Below are positions 55,036-64,000 of a stretch of 64,000 nt of DNA, piece by piece. Source of the stretch: Dactylorhiza incarnata. Its lineage: Eukaryota > Streptophyta > Magnoliopsida > Asparagales > Orchidaceae. The position numbers and the translations under genes were made by a program. The stretch spans positions 5,890,001-5,954,000 of the forward strand of contig JAWHQI010000068.1 of NCBI GenBank assembly GCA_033032865.1, in the 5' to 3' direction. The notes below the pieces were generated by a model, which was not told where the DNA came from, did not search any database, and worked only from the letters and a program-made list of their open reading frames with translations. Numbering within the stretch: position 1 is the first letter of the stretch; each line of letters starts with the position of its first letter.

Positions 55036-58000
55036 TGTAACATCCCATTTCCTACTAGACCCCTTAACTTCAATTAGGGTAAGACATGTGGTGGGTGAGG
55101 TGAGTTTGAGCTTGGTGGTGACCTTGGGATGCACTGAGTTGAGTGAACTGACATGTGATATCGATCCACTATAGGAGGCAGGTCAACTTAGGTCAAATTA
55201 GCTCAAATTGAACTTACACTTGTGAATTAACCCCACCACCATGCCCCTAAACCTAAAGGAGACATAATTGACCAAAAGCCTCATCAATTGGTCGACCAAT
55301 TTAGCCAAGTGGACCAAAGTCAAACTTAGGTTAACATAAGCCAATCCTACCCCAATAGACTCAATTCACCCCCAAAACATGAAATTGACTTCACTCCTAG
55401 CCTTAGAACATCATGGGGGACCTAATTGACTCAAAAGCACCATCATGGGAACATCAATTTGACCAAATTGACCAAAGTCAACTCAAGTCAAAATTAACCT
55501 AAAATGGTCATTTGAGCCAATTGGACCCAATTCACTTGGGCTAAGTCCATCCAAATTGACTTCACCGCCACTCCATAGGCCCAATACCATGGCCCATGAA
55601 TTATTTCTAAGATTTGAGTGGCATGCATGGTAATTTCATTTTTCCCCAAATTTTGAATTTAGGCAAATGTGGGAGAATGGAATGGAGCTCCACTTGGGAT
55701 GGCTCTTCTCTTCCCAAGCCTTCCTCTGACCCTAGGGAGTAATTACCAGCTAAATTCCAGCAATGTGAGTGCCAAATGGCAGCTTGGTGAAGCAACCAAA
55801 GCTTGGCCGAAATCTCCAAAATGGCACAGCCATATACAGTCCTCCTCAACCCAAATTGACTCCACCATTAGCTTCAGAAGGTGGAGAGCACATGAAATCG
55901 AGCCTTGGATCACTTCAAATGGTGGAGGAATTTAGTTTTGAGCAAGCTCGCCGGAGGAGAGGAGATCCATGGCCAACCGCCGCCGCCGCCACCGACAAGC
56001 TCCATTAAGGTCTGGTTTCTCCTCCCCTCTACTTGTGCTAGCTTCTTAGATCAATTAGGAAGAGAATCGAGCTCAATTGAGCTTGATTCCATTGGGAATC
56101 CATGGTGATTTAAGATTTTTAAATCTCGCCGGAAAACACCACTCCGACCACCCCAAGTCGCCGGACCACCACCCATCGATGGCCCTTGCCGAGAGGAAGG
56201 AGGTGGTGGGGTTGATTGGTCATGTGGGTGCTTGGGATGATGTAGGGAGGCCAAAACATGAGCTCCAGGTCGGGCTAATCACAGCCATTGGCTGAAGGTG
56301 GAAGATGACCAGGAGCAGTCTGATCTGCTTCAAGATTCATGCTAGATCATTTTACATTAAATGTGTATTTCTGTCAAACTTCTATATGATTATTCATGCC
56401 TGATTTTAAGGCCCTTAGACGCCTTTTTAGGAAAAATTGCCTGAGATAGCTTTTGTAGGCCTTGATGTCTACTTTCATCTGAAATTTAAATAAGGTGATT
56501 TGGATAAATGTAGGACCCACAACACTCTTTTTAGTGAGGCTGGTCAAAATATAAACCAGAAATTAATTAGTGTGCACACTCTAACATATAAGTCTGATGG
56601 ACTTGGGATATTGACCATGCATGCATGTACCTTATACCTAGCTTAGGTCTAAATATCAAAATTTATGGAGACAATTTTTCTATAGTTTTGTTCAAAACTT
56701 GGAAAATCAAATAAATGAAATATTTGGAGATATATAACTCCAAATGACCCCAAATTTGGGTGTCATGTCTAATTAAACAACATTAGTCTAGGGTTAAATT
56801 TTGAGGACATTTGGACCTCTGCATGTAGGGTAATTTCTACTTGCATGTCTCTACCCTAGTGTGATATGGTGTGCAAATAGCAAAAAAGGATATTTTGTAT
56901 ATTTAGCATAAATGGCTTAGTGATGGCTTCTGGAACCTTGACCATACCTTCTTTATGACATAATACATTACTCCAAGAAAAATTATGATTTTTGGGATAA
57001 AAATCCTAAGTAATTAATAAAATTGAATTATGTCACAATTACGTATTAATGAAATGTTTAAGGCAAAAACCTTGTGGAAAAATCTGAAACTCTGAGGAAT
57101 AACTTGTAACATCAACTAGAACTTCTAGAAATTTTGTAGGAATTTTTAGAGATTATTTCCTTAGAAATCATGGAAATTATCATATGTTGCATTTTTGAAT
57201 AACTGAAATTTTATTGATGAAAATATTGAGAAATTTTTGAAACCCTGGAAAATCAAGTGGAATTTAGTTATGAACCTCTGAGATTTTTGGTAGATTTTTT
57301 TAATGGATAATACTTGGTGAAATTTCATATATTTAGTTTGTCACACTTCTTAATTTATGAAATAATTAAGGTGAGAATTCACTGGATAATTATGAAACTC
57401 GGGATAAGATGTTTTTAGGCAAATATTGTACTACTGTAATTTTACCATAATTTATTGTGACATGTAGATGGTGGTTGTAGTGTAAACCCTTATTGGCATA
57501 CCACTTGTATTAAATGAATATTATGGAGAAATACCCCTTGGAAAATTTTGAAACTTAGGCACTGAAGTTTTTAGATCAATATAGTGCCACTGTAATTTTT
57601 GCAAAATTTTAGAAAGTCAAGGTTTGGTACTTGTAGTACAAAGTCATTTTATCACCACTTTAATGATAAATAAAAATTATGGGTTTAAATTTGCTGGAAA
57701 AATATGACCTTTTGGAATTAGTGTTTTAATGGCATTATAGTGCCACTGTAATTTTACCAAAATTTTTGGAAGTCAAAGTCTAGTACTTGCTGTGCAAATT
57801 CACATTTGCTTCTAATTATTGTTAAATGGAAATTATGATCATAGAACCTCTGGAAATTGTGAAACTTTGACAATCATAATATTTTGTCACCTATCATCTC
57901 TGGAAAATTGATTAGCAATATTGAAATTATTGGCATGATAGTTCATTTGCATTTTCAATGATGACAACTGATTTATAAATTTTTTTGGAGGTCAAAATTG

Positions 58001-59965
58001 TATGAAATATACTTAAATTTTGGTTAACTCTTATTTTACCCAGTAAGAACCTATGATAAAAATTAGAACTCATTTGGAAGTGTTTTGACCAAGATTTCAT
58101 CATAGGAATCAAATTAGTTATATACAGTGGTCTGCGAATAGTGAAAACTTGATATGATGATTAAATCAGCAAAACCACATAGAGAATCAGTGAGATTGGA
58201 TTATAACAGTACACAAGTATATACCACTTAGAGGATGAAGAATATTGAGTGTTGAGCATCATTCAAGAGGACGGGTTAGTCCTGCGAGCTGGAGGCTCAG
58301 GTGTTAGTTTTATTCAGGACAGGTTAGTCCTGCGAGCTGGAGGCTCGGGTGATAGTTTTATTCAGGATGGGTTAGTCCTGGGAGCTGGAGGCTCGGGTGA
58401 TAGTTTTATTCAGGACGGGTTAGTCCTGCAAGATGGAGGCTCGGGTGATAATTTTATTCAGGACGGGTTAGTCCTGCGAGGTGGAGGCTCGGGTGACAGT
58501 TTTATTCAGGACGGGTTAGTCGTGCGAGCTGGAGGCTCGGGTGATAGTTTTATTCAGGACGGGTTAGTCCTGCGAGCTGGAGGATCGGGTGATAGTTTTA
58601 TTCAGGACGGGTTAGTCCTGCGAGCTGGAGGCTCGGGTGATAGTTTTATTCAGGACGGGTTAGTCATGCGAGCTGGAGGCTCGGGTGGTGATAAATTGCA
58701 TGTGCATAAGAACAAATTAGTGGCGGGTCTTCGGTACGGGCCGATCATCACATCGACGGACGTATGTTGACTCTGGCGTGGTGTGGTTCAAGGGGCAGAG
58801 TTGTCTGCACAATGGTTAGTGGGATAGATCCTGAGAACGCACATCCGACCAAAAAGACCGGTTGTCGCCGACAAAGAGTTCGCAGGGCTCAGGAATGTGA
58901 CCGGTTAGGCACAGAGCGTGTACAAGAGGTCTAGGCCTAGTAGTGTGTATACCCGCCTAGGGGTGGAGACGCCCGCTCCACCGCTGTCGTAGCCACAACG
59001 GCGGTACCAGAGAGTTTAGCTAACTCCAAAAAGTGGGAACTAAAGGTCTGTGATCACAGAGTCGTGTGGGTGAGTTGCACTTGTATGAATCATATCATAG
59101 CATGCATATCATATCATACGTAAACCTAGAACATAATTGCAGACCCTTATCATATAATTTAGTATAGGCTCTTTTATATGATAAGTTACAATTCCGGAAA
59201 ACTTAACTTATAAGTTTTTATGGGCATTCATATAAGTTAAGGTACTCATGTGATGGTAGTGTGGAATTATTTACTTGTTTGCTATACCTGCGTGCACTGC
59301 TTATTACTTACTTCTTTTACTGCTCTTTACTGCTTAATTGTTTATACTGTTATAGTAGTGCTTGCCTATTCATATATACTTGCTAGCTTAGATTTCCCTG
59401 TCACCTGCTTTTGTTTACTCCACTTTGTTGTCCTCCGCTTCTTCCTCCCGCTCGGTGCCTAGGAGGCGCGGGGGGAGGCAGGGACAATATCGGCTTAGTC
59501 TTTATGACTAACGGTCGGTTGTGACTGTAGGTGTTCGAGGAGCTTAGCACATGTACGACTAGACAGGACATGATGGCAGGACCTGGGAGCAGAAGCCACG
59601 CAGTACTTCTACTATAACACAGGTGTTTGAAGATTTGAGAGTTTGATTAGCTTCCGCATAGATGTAGAATGAGAGAGTGAGATGTTGTTCAACTTTGGAT
59701 ATGTACCGGGCATAAGCCCTTTTACTCTTTCATTTATTGTACTCATTGATGGACAGTTTACATTTGGATATTTTTTATACAGATGTGTGTGATTGTGGAC
59801 TTGTTCATTTATTTTCTTCTTATTCTTGTTGGCCTGGTTGATCGTTCTTGCCGGCAGGATCGACGTCTTACGAAGGCGGCTAACTCGTGTGTTAGCGTCA
59901 CCGTAAGGCGGCGGTTCTGTGCATAAGATCCGGGAACTCTCCGGGTGCGGGAGGTGGATCTTACA
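55036..59965 (+). repeat. 4.9-kb 5' LTR of the non-coding element
   Basis: The left end matches 62004-62087 and the right end abuts the primer site. It holds three diverged repeats around 'ccactgtaattttacc' (about 57430, 57590, 57742) and a 48-bp minisatellite. Only 84 bp of the second LTR is visible, so the length rests on the TG/CA ends and the primer site. Confidence 0.7.
58261..58690. repeat. 48-bp minisatellite, 9 units
   Basis: Units 'caggacgggttagtcctg', then 'ctggaggctcgggtgatag', repeat every 47-48 bp with few differences. The period is a multiple of three, so a 16-residue repeat frame stays open, but there is no sign of a gene. 'GGGTTAGTCC' blocks can fold weakly. Confidence 0.93.
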
Positions 59966-59968
59966 AAC

Positions 59969-59984
59969 TGGTATCACTTGAACA
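59969..59984 (+). other. Degenerate primer-binding site (tRNA-Met type)
   Basis: TGGTATCACTTGAAC, 3 bp after the LTR end; the first eight bases match the initiator tRNA-Met site. Confidence 0.6.
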
Positions 59985-62003
59985 AACGATCCAACGAGAA
60001 ATAAGTCCACAAAACCCCGGGACACCCCCGGTCGAGTTACTTTGAGGACAAACTAGCAGCGGAAGCAGTGGTTTGCCCGTGTAAAAATCACACAAAATAG
60101 TCCATTAATCAATGAGTTAGGCCAACCCAACTAGGATATCATTCTAGTTTGACGCACCAAGACAACTTCATAGCATATACTAATCCAAACCGACCTCGGG
60201 TGTAGACAGATTAAGGCATGATAACACCCAAAGTGACTTAGAGAAAAACCTTATGGAGAAGTAGATACTTAGGGCTTAAACCTCGATGTACCTAATTCTC
60301 CTACCAAATGAGATCATCACTTCTTAACCCAAAATGCACGGGGGCTAATCCTTTTGTTTATTTGATTAGCTTGATTCCAACTTGGATTTCCTAGACCTTA
60401 CTAATGGAAAATGGTGTGCATTTAACACCCAAATTGAACTTACAGAATCTTGGAGTTCTACAACTCCAAGTAGGTTGAAACTTTGGTGATGCATGAGTCA
60501 TGTCCAAATACATACACTGCCCAAATGGGGATTTCTGGAAAGACCTTTTTATAGATTCTATGAAGTCAAATCACTCCAAATCCCATTGGTAAGGTGATTA
60601 TGTATATATTAGTTTATGGTAAAAATTTTGACTTAATTGGATCCTTACATATGAGTAGACATATGTTTAAAAGATCGATAGAAAAACCTTTACTAGGGCC
60701 ACACCAAAAGGTTGTTTTTACCCTAGTAAAATAGACATTTTGCTCTCCAATTTCGAGGCCCTTAGAGCCCATAAAATGAAAATTAGGTTGAGATAACATT
60801 TGTAGGCATTTGTGCCTACTATCTATAGGAAGTGAGATCACACCATTTGGAGGCCTACAACCCTCGGTGGGTCAGATTTAGTAAGCATGTTCCTTGTGAA
60901 GGACATACCTATAAAGGTGAATAACTTTTACATAATAAATGATATGAGGTTAAAAATTTTTTTAGGCCAACTAGACCTGTGAATGTTAGTTTACATCATA
61001 AACAAGTGCAAGGGAATTGGTGTGCTTATAGCATGACCATGTAACACTAGGCCTACATGAGAGTTTAAGGGTTTTCCCTCGGTCAAATCTCACGAAACTT
61101 AAAACATACACTTAGGGGTTATGAGACAATATCCCTTAGAGAAAATCATAAACCGTTGGGTTGATTTCCTTAGGAAATTTGGAATTTATGTGAAGTGTCA
61201 CATAGACCTTAAAGGAGTATTTTTATGGTCAAAACTTCCTGAATGGACATAAAGTTAAGGGATTCACTTAATAGAGTGAGATTACACTCTGTAAATTTTT
61301 GGTGGAATTTTTTATGATAACATAGTTCATTAATTATTAATTATTCAATTATCCCAATTTAACTCATCCCACAATTAGGTAAGCTAATGAACTTAAAGCT
61401 GAATGAAACTGGATATTTGGAGTTATGAGACCACCTAAGGCCATTGAAATTTTTTTTATGGATTTTATGTCCATATACATATATGTGGTACTCCCTTCAC
61501 AATGTAGAGTTGGAGTTATAAATTAGGAAACTCATATCTTGAAGTGTTGACGCAGGATTGCCATAGAAACTTGTGCATAGACCTTTGATGACAATATGAA
61601 CTTCTAGGGATTTTGATGGGAGTTATGGTTACTCATTTTTGAAACTTTCTTCTCAAGTATAATTGAGCATATAATTTGAGGAATTCACACAATGAACTAT
61701 TGTTGTTGGATTATTATAGAATTTGTACATAGATTTTTTTTATATACCACTAGAAAGATCTGGAAATCTTGTTAGAATTAATTACTGAGAAGAAATTGTA
61801 CTCCTTTCACAAGTGGAACCTTGGAATGTAATTTGAAAGATGGCTATGTTGAAATATTTATGATGGGATAAAATAACAATTACCAGATATTCTTGTGATA
61901 TCATATATACCTTTTTGAGACTCTTCATCTTCATTGAGCATGGAACCCCGTAGACCCGAACTTGAATTTCGGGGACGAAATTGTTCTTTTGTTTATTGGG
62001 ATT
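59985..62003 (+). other. Non-coding interior of the LARD-like element
   Basis: AT-rich, no recognisable domain on either strand. It ends with the 'AATTTCGGGGACGAAATT' block (about 61966-61983) and a weak purine tract before the 3' LTR. Confidence 0.65.
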
Positions 62004-62087
62004 TGTAACATCCCATTTACTACTAGACCCCTTAACTTCAATTAGGGTAGGACATGTGGTGGGTGAGGTGAGTTTGAGCTTGGTGGT
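62004..62087 (+). repeat. Start of the 3' LTR of the LARD-like element
   Basis: 84 bp nearly identical to 55036-55119, with about two differences. It is then interrupted by TGTTTGCCC. Confidence 0.85.
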
Positions 62088-62555
62088 TGTTTGCCCAAAA
62101 AAGCCCGCGACCTCCTCTTACTAGTCAATTCGTTCGGTCTCAGCGGTCTCAGCTTCAGTGATCGCCCAGACCGCCAGTTGCCTTCTCAGCCGGAATTTTC
62201 CAAGTATCAAGCGGTCAGAAAAGCCCGAGATCGCCAAACCGAGCGGTCTTTTTGTTTTTTCTATTTTTGTTATCTGCACCCCTCCTCCCTGCCCTGGCTC
62301 TCCTGTATCCCGGGCAGCCCGTAGTTTTCAGTTCTCCCGTTTGGGCAGCCCCCTCGTCTATAAATAGAGGGGTAGGGGGACCAGGAAAAGGACTTTTGGC
62401 TCCGAGGCTCCAGCTTACAACCTGTGTAAGCGGTCTCATTTTTTCGTGATCGCCATTTTACGATCGCCTTCTCTTTTTTCCAGCATCTTCTGTCTTAGTA
62501 ACCTGCACTTCGCAGTTTTCTCCTGTCCCCTTTAGTGTGAATTTTGGAGGTACCA
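62088..62555 (+). repeat. 5' LTR of the second Tat element
   Basis: 468 bp with TATAAATA at 62359-62366. GATCGCC and AGCGGTC motifs recur on both strands. Confidence 0.75.
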
Positions 62556-62625
62556 TTTTTGGCACCAACAGAATGAACACGCGACCTTCAGATTCGAAGT
62601 GTTAGGTGAAATCCAGGCTTTCAAG

Positions 62626-64000
62626 ATGGCTGATCGCCGTAGAGGTCGTCCTTTGCAGTCTCCCAGTGTTCCCCCCTCCGATCACAATCCGTTAGAGGCG
62701 ATGGAGCGCCGCTTCGAGCTTCGCGTAGAGCAGGCTCTTCGCGAGGCCGCCCGAGCCAGGCAGGACGCTGCCGCTGTTCAGCAAGAGATCGCGCGGTCTC
62801 AGCAGGAGGCCGCTCGAGATCGGCAAGAAGTTGTCTGGACTCAGCAGGAGTCCGCGAAGCAGATCGAGGCCATGAACCAGGTTCTGGCCGCGATCTCCCA
62901 GAAGATCCTTCCTCAAGCCTCTCAGATCGCTACTCCTGAGCGAGTGGCAAGCGGTCACCATAGCGATCATCCCGTTTTCCAGCCCGCAGCTCCTCAGCGA
63001 TCTCAGCATGAGGAGTTCGCCACCCGTCGTAATTCTTTCCGAGCCGCAGCCCAGGGGCCTCCGGCTCAGACCTTGAATTTTGAAGAAGGGTTTGCTTACC
63101 CTCAAGATCCTCCAGCTCCTTTTCTTCCTCCAGGACCTTCTGTTTTTGGGGAGCCTTCCCCCTTCACTGATGAGATTCGTCGGGATCCAATTCCTCATGG
63201 ATTCAGAGAGCCCCGTCTTCCTGTGTATACAGGAGAGACCAACCCCATGTGTCATCTTCAAGCCTTCGAGTCTGCCGTGGCTCTCAGGAACATTTCAGAT
63301 GGAGTGAGGTGCAAGCTGATGGTCACCTCCTTCGATGGGTCAGCCATGGAATGGTTCTATAAGCTGCATTGTCAGTCTATCCCAAGCTTTGCCGCCCTAA
63401 GGCAAGAGCTCCTCCCGAGGTTCTCCACCACAAAGAAAAGGAAGAGTGGTCCTGCGACCCTCTTCAAAATTAAGCAAGGGGACAGCGAGACTGCAACGCA
63501 TTTCGTTGATCGCTTTCAGAAGGAGATCTTGGGCGTCAGAGACATGGACCCCGGACTCTATATGGTAGCTTTGATCAGCGGCTTGCAGGAGGGTCCTCTG
63601 AAGTTCAAAGTCACAACCAAAGAGCCTGGCTCCTATCAGGAGCTGATCAGCATTGCCAATCGCTATATAGAAGGGGAAATCAACAACCCTACCTATGTGA
63701 GCAATCTGACCAACAGAGCCACCCAGAAAGGCTCTGCGGGATTCTATCCTGCTCCATCTTCCTCGAAAACTAAACAGGAGCTTCCACCTCCAGCTCCAAG
63801 AGGTAAGAATTACCGCAGCAACCGCTTCAACCGAGGTAATCAATTTTTCCCACCTCAAAATTCATTTCTTCAAACTCCTGCTACTCCTGCTCCGCAAGTC
63901 ACCCCCATCCACCAGATCCAGTACGCTCAACCTCCTCTTCTACCCGTTCCTTCACTTTATAATGAATCCCAAGAGTCCTTCACGGACTTTGGTGTTTCTA
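62626..64000 (+). CDS. gag of the second Tat element, partial and intact so far
   Basis: ATG 62626 (MADRRRGRPLQSPS) opens 458 codons to the window end without a stop. The N-terminal part is Gln/Glu-rich and probably coiled coil (about 25-100). The retrotransposon gag domain follows at about 195-360 (YTGETNPMCHLQAFES; AMEWFYKLHCQSI; LRQELLPRFSTTKKRK; ATHFVDRFQKE). A Pro-rich, basic region comes after. The frame is also open upstream of the ATG through the primer site, so an earlier non-AUG start is possible. Capsid role; the element may be young. Confidence 0.88.
   Translation, partial: MADRRRGRPLQSPSVPPSDHNPLEAMERRFELRVEQALREAARARQDAAAVQQEIARSQQEAARDRQEVVWTQQESAKQIEAMNQVLAAISQKILPQASQIATPERVASGHHSDHPVFQPAAPQRSQHEEFATRRNSFRAAAQGPPAQTLNFEEGFAYPQDPPAPFLPPGPSVFGEPSPFTDEIRRDPIPHGFREPRLPVYTGETNPMCHLQAFESAVALRNISDGVRCKLMVTSFDGSAMEWFYKLHCQSIPSFAALRQELLPRFSTTKKRKSGPATLFKIKQGDSETATHFVDRFQKEILGVRDMDPGLYMVALISGLQEGPLKFKVTTKEPGSYQELISIANRYIEGEINNPTYVSNLTNRATQKGSAGFYPAPSSSKTKQELPPPAPRGKNYRSNRFNRGNQFFPPQNSFLQTPATPAPQVTPIHQIQYAQPPLLPVPSLYNESQESFTDFGVS

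Larger units (their letters stand above)
55036..62087 (+). mobile_element. Large non-coding LTR element (LARD-like, Tekay-related)
   Basis: The 5' LTR is 55036-59965 (TGTAACATCCC...GGATCTTACA, 4930 bp), the interior 59966-62003 and the 3' LTR starts at 62004 with the same roughly 80 bp. TGGTATCA (59969) is a partial tRNA-Met primer site. No protein-coding frame is recognised anywhere, which fits large retrotransposon derivatives. The block 'AATTTCGGGGACGAAATT' before the 3' LTR is shared with the Tekay element. The 3' LTR is cut at 62087 by a Tat element and continues outside the window. Confidence 0.75.
62088..64000 (+). mobile_element. Second Tat-lineage gypsy element, 5' part
   Basis: A 468-bp LTR (62088-62555, TGTTTGCCC...GGTACCA) followed by a TTTTGGCACCAACAG primer-site-like sequence and an open gag. 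The element continues beyond the window. The gag type and 'TTTTGGC-CC' after the LTR fit the Tat lineage; it differs in LTR and gag sequence from the element at 8357. Confidence 0.8.

Noticed and set aside
58249..58770. Frame encoding a 16-residue repeat protein
   Set aside because: Explained by a minisatellite whose period is a multiple of three inside a non-coding LTR.
54787..59965. DNA transposon with terminal inverted repeats
   Set aside because: The right end is followed by a tRNA-Met primer site and the sequence starting at 55036 recurs at 62004, so LTR structure explains it better. No transposase is present.
1..64000. Host genes, tRNA or rRNA genes
   Set aside because: I looked for conserved domains outside retroelements and for tRNA-like clover leaves. 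The only tRNA-like matches are primer-binding sites.

Overview
The window looks like heterochromatin from a flowering plant with a large, repeat-rich nuclear genome. I recognise no host gene, tRNA, rRNA or CRISPR array. Almost every base belongs to LTR retrotransposons of typical plant lineages: Ty1/copia (SIRE type) and Ty3/gypsy (Tat, Athila-like, Tekay chromovirus). The species cannot be told from the sequence.

The layout is a nest of insertions. From the left: an AT-rich segment (1-523); a diverged Athila-like LTR (524-2064); a truncated minus-strand copia (2065-4119); a second decayed minus-strand copia of the SIRE type (4120-7558); and a minus-strand Athila-like gypsy whose 3' LTR starts at 7559 and resumes at 50668. 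That LTR is split by a Tat gypsy (8357-50662, 5-bp duplication ATACA). The Tat element is itself split twice. A SIRE copia (8616-19994, CTGTG) sits in its 5' LTR, and a minus-strand Tekay element (26106-43127, GAGAT) sits in its integrase gene. The Tekay carries a young, pol-less Athila-like element (28595-36644) in its integrase/chromodomain gene. To the right, the Athila-like integrase (to 54786) is cut by an inverted LTR end (54787-55035), then a non-coding element with 4.9-kb LTRs (55036-62087), then a second Tat element whose gag runs off the end (62088-64000).

The gag and pol genes are mostly broken by stops and frameshifts; only the last Tat gag is intact as far as it can be seen. The most unusual material is accessory. 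The SIRE element carries an antisense gene with its own TATA box, a likely leader intron and a promoter that repeats the palindrome-palindrome-TATA layout of its LTR. The first Tat element carries two antisense, multi-exon gene models with TATA boxes, beside a 97-bp minisatellite. The pol-less Athila-like element has an accessory ORF with its own TATA box, behind the same dyad motifs that crowd its LTR and also occur in the Tekay LTR. Together these suggest that several unrelated families carry accessory proteins and family-specific palindromic promoter elements. That reading is inference, and tests are given under the findings.
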